The notes under the pieces are model-generated. The model was given only the letters and a program-made list of their open reading frames with translations, was not told the origin of the DNA and made no database searches. Positions 9,426 to 17,493 of a stretch of 64,000 nt of DNA are shown here, piece by piece. Within the stretch, counting starts at the first letter, position 1. The number at the start of each line of letters is the position of its first letter. Both the position numbers and the translations under genes were made by a program. This stretch comes from Streptomyces sp. NBC_01471 (lineage in GTDB: Bacteria > Actinomycetota > Actinomycetes > Streptomycetales > Streptomycetaceae), in contig NZ_CP109450.1 in assembly GCF_041438865.1 (NCBI RefSeq), positions 7,495,501-7,559,500 of the forward strand. Reading direction: 5' to 3'.

Positions 9426-9466
9426 GGGCACGCTCCTCGTGGGTGCGACGTTGAAGTACGTGTACG

Positions 9467-9478
9467 TGTGTGCACACA
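9467..9478. promoter_or_regulatory. Palindrome upstream of M20 dipeptidase gene
   Basis: TGTGTGCACACA is a perfect 12-bp palindrome, 42 bases upstream of the dipeptidase ATG and flanked by GTACGTGTACGTG repeats. It sits in the divergent region shared with the flavoprotein gene. An operator is possible, but no candidate regulator is adjacent. Confidence 0.3.
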
Positions 9479-9591
9479 TGCGTTCGTTTGCGGGCTGACC
9501 GATCCTCCCACAGCGGGGTCGGCCGGCAGCGCGCCGTAGTATGCCGTCGACAAGCACGGGCCACTGGTCGGATCAGGAGCAGCAGCACATC

Positions 9592-10908
9592 GTGAGCAGC
9601 GAGAACGCAGACGCGGGCACGGAGCACGACCAGCCGGTATGGGATGTGGTGGTGGTCGGAGCAGGTCCGGCAGGTGCCTCCGCGGCGTACGCCGCGGCGG
9701 TGGCGGGACGGAGGGTTCTCCTCCTGGAGAAGGCCGAGTTGCCGCGGTACAAGACATGTGGCGGAGGCATCATCGGGCCGTCACGCGACTCCCTGCCGCC
9801 GGGATTCGAACTCCCGCTGCGCGACCGGGTGTACGCGGTGACGTTCTCGATGAACGGCAAGATGACCCGGACCCGCCGGTCCAAGCAGATGCTCTTCGGG
9901 CTCATCAACCGCCCCGAGTTCGACCAGGGGCTGGTCGAGGAGGCACAGAAGGCGGGTGCCGAGATCCGCACCGGCGTGGCCGTCTCCCGTGTCGAGCAGC
10001 ACGGATCCGCCGTGCCCGACCGGCGCACGGTCGCGGTCGTCCTCGCCGACGGCGGGACGGTCCTGGCGCGCGCGGTCGTCGGCGCCGACGGCAGTGCCAG
10101 CCGGATAGGGGCCCATGTCGGGGTGAAGATGGATCAGGTGGACCTCGGTCTCGAAGCCGAGATCCCGGTTCCGCCGACGGTCGCCGAGGACTGGGCCGGA
10201 CGGGTGCTCATCGACTGGGGCCCCATTCCCGGGAGTTACGCCTGGGTGTTCCCCAAGGGCGACACGCTCACCGTCGGCGTGATCTCGGCGCGCGGCGAGG
10301 GCGCGGCCACCAAGCGGTATCTGGAGGACTTCATCGCCCGGCAGGGGCTGGCCGGTTTCGAGCCGTCCGTCTCGTCCGGCCATCTGACCCGGTGCCGCAG
10401 CGAGGACTCGCCGTTGTCCCGGGGCCGGGTGCTGGTGTGCGGTGACGCGGCCGGGCTGCTGGAGCCGTGGACCCGCGAGGGGATCTCGTTCGCGCTGCGC
10501 TCGGGCCGGCTGGCCGGCGAGTGGGCGGTCCGGGTGGCCGAGGCGCACGACGCGGTGGACGCCCGCCGCCAGGCGCTGAACTACGCCTTCGCCATCAAGG
10601 CCGGGCTCGGTGTCGAGATGGCGGTCGGGCGCCGGATGCTCAAGGTGTTCGAGCGTCGTCCGGGGATGCTGCACGCGGTGATCACCGGGTTCCGGCCGGC
10701 CTGGAAGGCGTTCGCCGGGATCACCCGGGGTTCCACGTCCCTGGGCGAGCTGGTGCGTACGCATCCGCTGGCACAGCGCGCGCTCGGAGTGCTGGACCGC
10801 AAGGAGGCCGCCAGGACGGCCGGTAAGACACCGGTCACGGATGCGGAGGACGAGGCCGCCGAGGGCAGCGGCGAGGACGCGAGCAGGGAAGTCAGCCCGG
10901 TCGACTAG
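9592..10908 (+). CDS. Geranylgeranyl reductase family FAD-dependent oxidoreductase
   Basis: Flavoprotein monooxygenase-fold enzyme of the geranylgeranyl reductase family, 438 aa from GTG 9592. Such enzymes hydrogenate prenyl double bonds, for example in menaquinone side chains or terpenoids. The FAD Rossmann motif VVVVGAGPAGAS is at about 20-31; PRYKTCGGGI and the second FAD motif VLVCGDAAGLLEPWTREGI (about 297-315) are intact. The tail is acidic and variable. An in-frame ATG at 9541 exists, but a TAGTAT hexamer at 9537-9542 looks like the -10 element and would place transcription start after that ATG, so the internal GTG with CAGGAGC upstream is preferred. Substrate unknown. Confidence 0.87.
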   Translation: MSSENADAGTEHDQPVWDVVVVGAGPAGASAAYAAAVAGRRVLLLEKAELPRYKTCGGGIIGPSRDSLPPGFELPLRDRVYAVTFSMNGKMTRTRRSKQMLFGLINRPEFDQGLVEEAQKAGAEIRTGVAVSRVEQHGSAVPDRRTVAVVLADGGTVLARAVVGADGSASRIGAHVGVKMDQVDLGLEAEIPVPPTVAEDWAGRVLIDWGPIPGSYAWVFPKGDTLTVGVISARGEGAATKRYLEDFIARQGLAGFEPSVSSGHLTRCRSEDSPLSRGRVLVCGDAAGLLEPWTREGISFALRSGRLAGEWAVRVAEAHDAVDARRQALNYAFAIKAGLGVEMAVGRRMLKVFERRPGMLHAVITGFRPAWKAFAGITRGSTSLGELVRTHPLAQRALGVLDRKEAARTAGKTPVTDAEDEAAEGSGEDASREVSPVD

Positions 10909-11108
10909 GCACTGTCCAGCGGGCCGGGCAGCGGGAGGGTGACGGTGACCCTTCGGTCCTGTCCGGCGGAGGCATCGGTGCCGGAGCCAGTGCCTCCGCA
11001 GGTGCCCGTGCCGGGTCTCACTCCGACGCGGTGATGCGGAAGACCGGGTGGTGACGGACCGCGACGTGTTCTTCGAGCGGGCCTCGGAGAACCTCGCCGA
11101 CTCCGTCG

Positions 11109-11130
11109 GTCTACTCCGCCGGGAGTAGAC
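11109..11130. promoter_or_regulatory. 22-bp inverted repeat upstream of two-component operon
   Basis: Arms GTCTACTCC (11109-11117) and GGAGTAGAC (11122-11130) are perfect inverted repeats around GCCG. It lies 44 bases upstream of the TAGCGT hexamer of the sensor kinase promoter, a suitable place for an autoregulatory site of the response regulator encoded at 12600. A partly similar TACTCCCGGGAG occurs at 20720-20731. Confidence 0.55.
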
Positions 11131-11174
11131 GTGACCGCCACGCCGGGCTGACGTGCCGGGCGCCCCCGCCGGTC

Positions 11175-11187
11175 TAGCGTTGCCTCC
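11175..11187 (+). promoter_or_regulatory. -10 element, probable leaderless start of sensor kinase
   Basis: TAGCGT (11175-11180) ends seven bases before the ATG at 11188 and no Shine-Dalgarno sequence intervenes, the arrangement expected of a leaderless transcript. A good -35 is not evident. Confidence 0.45.
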
Positions 11188-12603
11188 ATGGACCAGCCCG
11201 GCACGGACGAGCGAGGCGGATCCCTGAGGGACGGGCCGCCATGGGCGCACGCCCGGTCCGGCCGGGGCCGTACGCCGCGAGGACGTGGCGGACGCCGCGG
11301 ACGCGGCCGACGGCATCCGGCGTGGGACGGCGGCGGCCCGGGCCGGTGGCAGCCTCCGTGGGAAAAAACACCGGCGGGCCGGGTGCCGTGGCGCTCCACG
11401 CTGGTCCTCACCGTGATCGTCTTCGTGGGGACCACCATCGCCGCCCACGGGCAGGCCGGCTACCGGGCTCCGCTCGATGTATGGGCCCGGCTGCTGCTGC
11501 TGGCCGGACAGGCGTTCCTGCTGCTCCGCCTCAGGTACCCGGTCCTCACCGCCTTCGCCACCGCGGCCTGCGCGATGGTCTACCTGGGCGCCGGATATCC
11601 GTACGGACCGGTGTTCCTCACCGTCGCCGTCGGCTGCTTCGGAGCCATCGTCGCCGGCCACCGCTATGCCGCCTGGTCCGCCGTCGCCATGCTCTGGGCC
11701 GGCCACGTCCTGGCCGCCCACTGGCTCTACCGCGGGCTCCCGCCCGCCGGTGACCACGCGGCCCCCTGGGGGCAGGAACTGGCGGTCGCCGCCTGGGTGG
11801 TGGCGATCCTCGCCGCGTCCGAGCTCGCCCGGGTGCGGCGCGAGCGGTGGGCCCGCGAACGGGCCGAACGCCGGGCCGCCGAGAAGCGTCGCGCCGACGA
11901 GGAACGGCTGCGCATCGCCCGTGAGCTCCACGACGTGCTGGCCCACAGCATCTCGGTCATCAATGTGCAGTCCGGCGTCGGGCTCGCCCTGTTGGACTCC
12001 GACCCCGAGCAGGCGCGTACCGCCCTGACCACCATCAAGGCCGCGAGCAAGGAGGCGCTGGGCGAGGTGCGCCAGGTGCTCGACACCCTGCGGGCGCCCG
12101 GCGCGGCCCCGCGGGCCCCGGCCCCGGGACTCGACCGGCTCGCCGAACTCGTCGAGCAGGCGTCCGCCGCCGGTCTCACGGTGGACACCGTGACCGAAGG
12201 TGTACGAAGCGAACTCCCGCCCGGCGCCGACCTCGCCGCCTTCCGTATCGTCCAGGAGGCGCTGACCAATGTGGTGCGCCACTCCGGCTCCCGTACTGCC
12301 CGTGTCACCCTCGCCTACGCCCCGGAGTCCCTCGTCCTGCGCGTCGAGGACGAGGGACCGGCCACCGGCGGCGACGCGGGAGGCAGCGGCAACGGCCTGG
12401 CCGGGATGCGGGAGCGGGCGGCCGCGCTGGGTGGCACGATCGACGCGGGGCCGCGCCCCGGAGGCGGGTTCCGGGTCGAGGCCGTCATCCCGTTCACCGG
12501 CCGGGCCTCCGCGCCCGGTTCCGGACCGACCGCCGGACCGACCGTCGAGCCGCCCGCCGACCCACCTGCCGGACCGCCCGCCGCACCGAAGGAGTCGCTG
12601 TGA
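11188..12603 (+). CDS. NarL-family sensor histidine kinase
   Basis: Membrane sensor kinase, 471 aa. A very basic, Arg/Gly-rich cytoplasmic N-terminus (about 1-65) precedes four to five membrane segments (about 70-210) with almost no extracellular domain, so it probably senses within or near the membrane. A coiled coil rich in Arg/Ala/Glu leads to the HisKA_3 dimerisation domain with ELHDVLAHS (phospho-His about 248), then the HATPase domain with N box EALTNVVRHS and G2 box GNGLAGMRER. A Pro/Gly/Ala tail of about 35 residues ends the protein. It overlaps the regulator start by four bases (GTGA). Likely autoregulated through the palindrome at 11109. Confidence 0.92.
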   Translation: MDQPGTDERGGSLRDGPPWAHARSGRGRTPRGRGGRRGRGRRHPAWDGGGPGRWQPPWEKTPAGRVPWRSTLVLTVIVFVGTTIAAHGQAGYRAPLDVWARLLLLAGQAFLLLRLRYPVLTAFATAACAMVYLGAGYPYGPVFLTVAVGCFGAIVAGHRYAAWSAVAMLWAGHVLAAHWLYRGLPPAGDHAAPWGQELAVAAWVVAILAASELARVRRERWARERAERRAAEKRRADEERLRIARELHDVLAHSISVINVQSGVGLALLDSDPEQARTALTTIKAASKEALGEVRQVLDTLRAPGAAPRAPAPGLDRLAELVEQASAAGLTVDTVTEGVRSELPPGADLAAFRIVQEALTNVVRHSGSRTARVTLAYAPESLVLRVEDEGPATGGDAGGSGNGLAGMRERAAALGGTIDAGPRPGGGFRVEAVIPFTGRASAPGSGPTAGPTVEPPADPPAGPPAAPKESL

Positions 12604-13265
12604 TCCGTGTCCTGCTCGCCGACGACCAGTCCCTGGTCAGAGCCGGATTCCGGGCGCTGCTCGGGGCTCAGCCCGACATCGAGGTGACCGGCGAGGCCGC
12701 CGACGGCACCGAGGCGCTGGCGCTGGTGCGGGAACTGCGGCCGGACGTCGTGCTGATGGACATCCGGATGCCGCTGCTCGACGGTCTCGCCGCCACCCGG
12801 AAGATCACCGCGGACCCGGAGCTCGACGGGGTCAGGGTGGTCATGCTCACCACCTTCGAGCTCGACGAGTACGTCTTCGAGGCGATCCGCTCCGGGGCCT
12901 CCGGCTTCCTGGTCAAGGACACCGAGCCGGACGAACTGCTGCGCGCGGTGCGGGCGGTGGTCGACGGTGACGCGCTGCTCTCGCCGGGGGTGACGCGCAG
13001 GCTCATCGCGGAGTTCGCCGCGCGTTCCAAGGAACCTGCCGCAGCCATCGGCCTCGGCGGGCTCACCGAACGCGAGCGGGAAGTGATGGCCCTGGTCGGC
13101 ATCGGTCTGACCAACGACGAGATCGCCCGCAGGCTCGTCGTCAGCCCCCTCACGGCCAAGACCCATGTCAGCCGCGCCATGGTGAAACTGGGCGCCCGCG
13201 ACCGGGCTCAGCTCGTGGTGCTGGCGTACGAGTCGGGGCTGGTGCGCCCCGGCTGGCTGGGCTGA
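12600..13265 (+). CDS. LuxR/NarL-type response regulator
   Basis: DNA-binding response regulator, 221 aa. The receiver domain has the acidic pair ADDQ at the N-terminus, phospho-acceptor Asp in VLMDIRMP (about 54) and the conserved Lys in FLVKDTEP. The C-terminal LuxR helix-turn-helix reads LTEREREVMALVGIGLTNDE onward (about 160-215). GTG start inside the kinase stop codon (GTGA overlap), so expression is coupled to the kinase. It is the probable binder of the palindrome upstream of the operon; target genes beyond that are not visible. Confidence 0.93.
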   Translation: MIRVLLADDQSLVRAGFRALLGAQPDIEVTGEAADGTEALALVRELRPDVVLMDIRMPLLDGLAATRKITADPELDGVRVVMLTTFELDEYVFEAIRSGASGFLVKDTEPDELLRAVRAVVDGDALLSPGVTRRLIAEFAARSKEPAAAIGLGGLTEREREVMALVGIGLTNDEIARRLVVSPLTAKTHVSRAMVKLGARDRAQLVVLAYESGLVRPGWLG

Positions 13266-13328
13266 ACCCGGGCCGCCTCCGCCACACCGCCCGGCGCACC
13301 ACCGCGCCGACGGCCGGGGCGCCCGGGG

Positions 13329-14075
13329 TCAGGTGATCGCGGAGGTCTCCCGCCAGAGCCGGGCCAGGGCCGCGTCACCCGTGACGGACACGGCGGAGAG
13401 GGGGCGGCGGTTCCAGAGCGTGGCGTAGAGCAGCGCGGCGTCCCCGGTCAGCTCGCAGTCGGCCGGCCCGGCGCCGGTGCTCCCGGTTCGTGGCGGTCCC
13501 GCGGAGAGGTGGACGGTCCATACGTCTCCGGTGTCGGTGGCCCGCACCCGGAGCACCTTCGGCCCCTCCGTACGCACCCGGCTCCTGGACCCCGCGTGGA
13601 ACCCGCACAACAGCTCATCGATGCCGTCCGCCGCGAACTCCCTTTCCGGTGAGCCCGGTTCGGCACCGAGCGCCGCGTCGGCGTCCATCCGGTGCACGGT
13701 GGTCTCGTGCGCCTGACGCCGTGCCCAGAACGCGAGCGGGGACACCCCGGGCAGGAAGGTCCAGCAGTCCAGGTCCTCCGGCGCGGTGGTCAGCGCTGTC
13801 ACCAGCGACCGGTGCCCCTCCCTGAACCAGTCGACGAGTTCGTCCCCGTCGAGCGCGGGCCCGGCGCCGGTGCGGCGGAAGCGGGTGTGTCCCTCCGTGA
13901 CGAACGCCGTCGCCCAGCGGTGCACCGCGCCCGTGTGCCGGAGCAGGTCCCGTACGTGCCAGCCGGGGCACGTGGGCACGGTGGCCCCGGTGCCCGCCCG
14001 CTCGGCCGCGTCGGCGAGCAGACGGCCCTCACGGTCGAGGGCCGGGATGAGTGTGCCGGTCGGCAGGGTCTCCAT
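13329..14075 (-). CDS. Maleylpyruvate isomerase family mycothiol-dependent enzyme
   Basis: DinB-fold metalloenzyme of the mycothiol-dependent maleylpyruvate isomerase N-terminal family, 248 aa. The metal-site His residues are visible in CPGWHVRDLLRHTGAVHRW (about 36-54) and in QAHETTVHRMDAD (about 125-137). A small C-terminal beta domain (about 150-248) follows. Members typically transfer or use mycothiol in thiol-dependent isomerisation or detoxification; the substrate here is unknown. It stands alone, convergent with the response regulator and 21 bases from the next gene downstream of its start. Confidence 0.85.
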   Translation of the reverse strand: METLPTGTLIPALDREGRLLADAAERAGTGATVPTCPGWHVRDLLRHTGAVHRWATAFVTEGHTRFRRTGAGPALDGDELVDWFREGHRSLVTALTTAPEDLDCWTFLPGVSPLAFWARRQAHETTVHRMDADAALGAEPGSPEREFAADGIDELLCGFHAGSRSRVRTEGPKVLRVRATDTGDVWTVHLSAGPPRTGSTGAGPADCELTGDAALLYATLWNRRPLSAVSVTGDAALARLWRETSAIT

Positions 14076-14096
14076 GTGCGCGATTGTGCCAGGGCC

Positions 14097-15320
14097 TCAG
14101 GCGGTCCCGGGGGCCGACGCGTTGCGGGTGGCGTATCCGATCAGGGCGGCGACCGCGGCGAGCAGCGCCACCGTGGTGAGGGCGACGGGCAGCGTCAGCC
14201 AGTCAGCGAGGAAGCCGATCACGGGCGGTCCGATGAGCATGCCCCCGTAGCCCAGCGTGGACGCGGTGGCGACCCCGCCGGGGCCCGCCAGCGCGCCGGC
14301 CCGGGCGATCGCCACCGGGAAGCTGTTGGCCAGCCCGAGACCCGCCACCGCGAAGCCGGTCAGTGCCAGCCAGGTCGTGGGCGCGAGGGCTCCCAGCAGC
14401 AGGCCCGCGGCCGCCACGGTCGCGCCTCCGACGAGAGCGCGGGTCTGGCCGCAACGTTCCAGGAGGGCGGTGCCGGTGAACCGGCCGACCGTCATCGCCA
14501 GCGCGAAGAGCGAGTACGCGGCTGCCGCGAGCCCCGGTTGCGTATGCAGATCCTGCTTCAGATGCAGGGCGCTCCAGTCGGCCATGGCCCCCTCCCCGTA
14601 CGAGGTGCACAGGGCGATCGTCCCGAAGACCAGCACCAGCCGCCGGCTGTGGCCGTCGAGGCGGCGCGGCGCCGTGTCCCGCACCGCGGTCCGGGGCGCA
14701 GCCGGGACCGGTTCCCGGAGCAGGCTGCGCCCGGCGGCGCAGGCCACCAGCAGACCGATGACGGTCAGGCCGAACAGGTGGGACGCTGCCGACAGCCGGC
14801 CCGCGACGAGTCCGCCCGCCCCCGCTCCGACCATGCCGCCGAGGCTGAACGCGGCGTGGAAGCTGGACATCACCGGACGGCGCAGCGCGGCCACCAGATC
14901 GACTGCGGCGCTGTTCATCGCGACGTTGAGCCCGCCGTACGCGGCACCGAAGACCAGCAGGACCAGGCCGAGCGCGAGCGCCGAGTGGGTCTGCGGCGGC
15001 AGCGCGATGCTCAGCGAGAGGAGGACCGCGCAGGCGACGGTGACCGGATGGCTGCCGAAGCGCCGGCACAGCCGCCCCGTGAGCATCATCGTGATCACGC
15101 CCCCTGCGGACACCCCCAGCAGCGCCAGGCCGAGTGCGCTCGCCGAGGCACCGGTCTGCTGCTTGATCGCGGGAATGCGGACCACCCAGCCGGCGAACAG
15201 AAAGCCGTCCAGGGCGAAGAAGACCGTGAGGGTGACCCGCAGACGGAGCAGGGAGGGTGCGACGCTGTTCTCGCCGGGGCCTCCCGAGAGAGCCGTCCCG
15301 ACTTTGTTTAGATTCGGCAC
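14097..15320 (-). CDS. MFS transporter
   Basis: Twelve-segment major facilitator, 407 aa, related to the YbjJ/FucP-like group (first helix LTVFFALDGFLFAGWVVRIP; loop RRFGSHPVTV). GTG 15320 (protein begins VPNLNKVGTALSG) is preferred although it has no Shine-Dalgarno site, because a well-spaced promoter ends six bases upstream, indicating a leaderless mRNA. The frame is open far upstream over the ROK gene, but that part is a shadow. It is divergent from the ROK regulator at 15408, which probably controls it. Exported or imported substrate unknown. Confidence 0.9.
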   Translation of the reverse strand: MPNLNKVGTALSGGPGENSVAPSLLRLRVTLTVFFALDGFLFAGWVVRIPAIKQQTGASASALGLALLGVSAGGVITMMLTGRLCRRFGSHPVTVACAVLLSLSIALPPQTHSALALGLVLLVFGAAYGGLNVAMNSAAVDLVAALRRPVMSSFHAAFSLGGMVGAGAGGLVAGRLSAASHLFGLTVIGLLVACAAGRSLLREPVPAAPRTAVRDTAPRRLDGHSRRLVLVFGTIALCTSYGEGAMADWSALHLKQDLHTQPGLAAAAYSLFALAMTVGRFTGTALLERCGQTRALVGGATVAAAGLLLGALAPTTWLALTGFAVAGLGLANSFPVAIARAGALAGPGGVATASTLGYGGMLIGPPVIGFLADWLTLPVALTTVALLAAVAALIGYATRNASAPGTA

Positions 15321-15326
15321 AAAAGA

Positions 15327-15355
15327 AGGATAGGGGGAGCGCTGCCCGTGGACAA
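15327..15355 (-). promoter_or_regulatory. Promoter of the MFS transporter gene (leaderless)
   Basis: On the minus strand TTGTCC (15355-15350) and TATCCT (15332-15327) are separated by exactly 17 bases, and the GTG start codon lies six bases beyond the -10 element, so transcription should begin at or within a base or two of the start codon. TTTGT (15303-15307) and ACAAA (15319-15323) form a short inverted repeat over the start codon that could serve as operator for the divergent ROK regulator. Confidence 0.6.
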
Positions 15356-15407
15356 GGGCGGTACCGGATCGCCTTCCGCCGCCCGGGATCATGGGAGACT
15401 CGCCCCC

Positions 15408-16619
15408 ATGAACGGCAAGGTGACGACCAACCGGACCAGACTGGAGCGTGGCCGCAGCGCGCTGGGACCGGCGCTGGAACTGGTCCACACGGGCCGCGCG
15501 CCCACCCGGGCCGTGCTCACGGCGGAGCTGGGTGTCACCCGCGCCACCGCGGGCGCTGTCGCCGCCGAGCTCGAATCGCTCGGACTGATCCAGGTCGACT
15601 CGCGCCCCGCTGCCGCCGGCTCCCAGGGCAGGCCCTCGCACCGGCTGTCGGTCAACAACAACGGCCCCGTCGTACTCGCGGCCCAGGTGCACGCGGACGG
15701 CTTCCGTGCCGCGCTCATCGGGCTCGGCGGCCGGGCGGTCGCCACCTCGCCCGGCTGTGTCACGGTCTCCGCCGACCCCGCGCAGGTCCTCGGCGCGGTC
15801 GTCGACGAGGGGGCCGCGCTGTTGCGCGACAGCGGTCTGCGCTGCGTCGGCGCGGGGCTCGCGGTGCCGTCGGCCGTCGCCGAACCGGAAGGCACCGCGC
15901 TCAACCCCCTGCACCTGGCGTGGCCCGCGGGCGCCCCGGTCCGCGACATCTTCGCCGACCGGGTCCGCGCGGCAGGCATCACGGGCCCCGCCTTCACCGG
16001 CAACGACGTGAACCTCGCGGCACTCGCCGAACACCGTCACGGAGCGGGCCGCAGCGCACACCACCTGCTCTGCGTGGCCACCGGGCACCGTGGTGTCGGC
16101 GGCGCCCTGGTCGTCGACGGCCGCCTGCACACCGGGAGTTCGGGCCTGGCCCTGGAGGTCGGCCATGTCACGGTCAACCCCGAGGGCCGCGCCTGCTACT
16201 GCGGAAGCCGGGGCTGCCTCGACGTCGAGACCGACCCGCTCGCCTTCCTCACCGCGGCGGGACGCGCCCCGGGCCCGGAGGGCTCGCTGCTCCAGCAGTC
16301 CCGGGACATCCTCCGCACGGAGTACGACGACCCGGGGGTTCGGATCGCCGCACAGGAGATCGTCGACCGCCTCGGGCTGGGTCTGGCCGGTCTCGTCAAC
16401 ATCCTCAACCCGGACCGCATCATCCTCGGCGGTCTCCACCGTGAGCTGCTCGACGCGGACCCCGAGCGGCTGCGCGCGGTCGTCGCCGACCGGAGCCTGT
16501 GGGGGCGCAGCGGAGGGGTACCGATCCTGCCGTGCACGCTGGACCACAACAGCCTCGTGGGGGCAGCCGAGTTGGCCTGGCAGCCGGTCCTCGACGACCC
16601 GCTCTCGATCATCGGCTGA
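15408..16619 (+). CDS. ROK family transcriptional regulator
   Basis: Repressor of the ROK (repressor, ORF, kinase) family, 403 aa. An N-terminal winged helix (RAPTRAVLTAELGVTRATAG, about 27-46) is followed by an actin-like sugar-kinase fold with the ROK zinc signature CYCGSRGCLDVE (about 263-274). ATG 15408 is chosen over GTG 15348 because GGGAG lies about nine bases upstream and homology begins here. It is divergent from the MFS gene, suggesting that it represses that transporter and is released by a sugar or sugar-like ligand. Its last 11 bases overlap the convergent TetR gene. Confidence 0.9.
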   Translation: MNGKVTTNRTRLERGRSALGPALELVHTGRAPTRAVLTAELGVTRATAGAVAAELESLGLIQVDSRPAAAGSQGRPSHRLSVNNNGPVVLAAQVHADGFRAALIGLGGRAVATSPGCVTVSADPAQVLGAVVDEGAALLRDSGLRCVGAGLAVPSAVAEPEGTALNPLHLAWPAGAPVRDIFADRVRAAGITGPAFTGNDVNLAALAEHRHGAGRSAHHLLCVATGHRGVGGALVVDGRLHTGSSGLALEVGHVTVNPEGRACYCGSRGCLDVETDPLAFLTAAGRAPGPEGSLLQQSRDILRTEYDDPGVRIAAQEIVDRLGLGLAGLVNILNPDRIILGGLHRELLDADPERLRAVVADRSLWGRSGGVPILPCTLDHNSLVGAAELAWQPVLDDPLSIIG

Positions 16620-17316
16620 GGGCGAGCCGCGCGGCCGCCGCCTCCAGCAGCAGGTCAAGGCTCTGGACGTAGGCCGTGCGCTGCATCTCTGCCGGCAGCA
16701 GCGCCGCCGTCGCCGCGATATGGGGGTGCGTGGCGGCCGGCAGCGCCGCGTAGGTGCGGTGCCAGACCTGCCGCTCCGCCTCCCGCGCCTGCGGTGGCAG
16801 GGCCATGGTGCTCGCGTCCAGCGCCGCGAACGCGAGACTGGTGTCGACGAAGCTGTGGTAGATCCGTACCGCCTCCGGGTCGGGGAAGCCGGCCCGGCGC
16901 AGCACGCCCAGGATCGACTCGATCGCGTACACCTCGTGCGGCCGCCCGGTGACCCGGGGCGCCGCCAGCATCGCCGCCTGCGGATGCTCCTGGTAGGCGG
17001 CGTGCATCCGAAGTCCCAGCTCGCGCAGGTCCTTTCGCCACTCCCCGGTCGGCGCCCAGCCCGCGAAGGACTGGCCGATCAGCTCGTCGGCGACGGCCAG
17101 CAGCAGCCCGTCGGTGTTCGGGAAGTAGCGGTACAGGGCGCTGGGGTCCGCTCCGAGGGCCGCGCCCAGCCGCCGTACGGTGAGCGCTCCCGCGCCGTGC
17201 TGCCGGATCAGGCGCAGCGCGGTCTCGACGATCAGCCCCTCCGAGAGCGCCGTGCCCTGCTTGGTGCGCCGCCGCCGGGCTCCGGTCGTGACCTGCCGTT
17301 CGCTTCCGTCCGTCAT
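16609..17316 (-). CDS. TetR/AcrR family transcriptional regulator
   Basis: 235-aa TetR repressor. The helix-turn-helix spans about residues 26-70 (ALRLIRQHGAGALTVRRLGA then ALGADPSALYRYFPN). A basic stretch (RRRRTK) precedes it. The ligand domain is of the common Streptomyces TetR_C type. A palindrome at 17331-17345 sits 14 bases upstream of its ATG and fits an operator that would also cover the promoter of the divergent APC permease and amidohydrolase genes at 17494 and 19005. Confidence 0.9.
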   Translation of the reverse strand: MTDGSERQVTTGARRRRTKQGTALSEGLIVETALRLIRQHGAGALTVRRLGAALGADPSALYRYFPNTDGLLLAVADELIGQSFAGWAPTGEWRKDLRELGLRMHAAYQEHPQAAMLAAPRVTGRPHEVYAIESILGVLRRAGFPDPEAVRIYHSFVDTSLAFAALDASTMALPPQAREAERQVWHRTYAALPAATHPHIAATAALLPAEMQRTAYVQSLDLLLEAAAARLALSR

Positions 17317-17330
17317 GGCGGCGACCTTAT

Positions 17331-17345
17331 GTCAACGCCGTTGAC
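17331..17345. promoter_or_regulatory. TetR-type operator palindrome
   Basis: GTCAACG (17331-17337) and CGTTGAC (17339-17345) are perfect arms around a single C. Site length, position just upstream of the tetR start and the divergent transport gene all fit an autoregulatory TetR operator. Confidence 0.65.
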
Positions 17346-17493
17346 TTGGTAAGAGCCCACGCGCTTCCATGTGGCTCCGGCAGGCGAGGGCAGTGCCTGT
17401 CGTGGCATCCGTGCCGCGACAGCCCACGTTCGCGCCGCTCCCGGACGGGCGGACGATGCCCGTCGCGGCACTAGCGAAAGCAGCGGTGGCCCG

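Larger units (their letters stand above)
10909..11187. other. Intergenic region with decayed coding traces and TCS operator
   Basis: No complete gene fits here. Reading the minus strand, 10905-10950 ends in RVTVTLPLPGPLDSA, which resembles the last strand of a histidine kinase ATPase domain. A second frame ends in HHPVFRITASE with its stop at 11018-11020. Both lack starts and may be remnants or chance. The right half carries the palindrome at 11109-11130 and the promoter of the sensor kinase. Confidence 0.3.

Noticed and set aside
9781..12282. 833-codon open frame on the minus strand
   Set aside because: Runs antisense through the flavoprotein and sensor kinase genes; composition is that of a shadow frame.
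13266..13328. Terminator between response regulator and isomerase genes
   Set aside because: Several overlapping GC-rich pairings are possible but no single strong stem stands out.
15321..16658. Upstream extension of the MFS frame to 853 codons
   Set aside because: The extension is antisense to the ROK gene and crosses the promoter; only the part from 15320 is protein-like.
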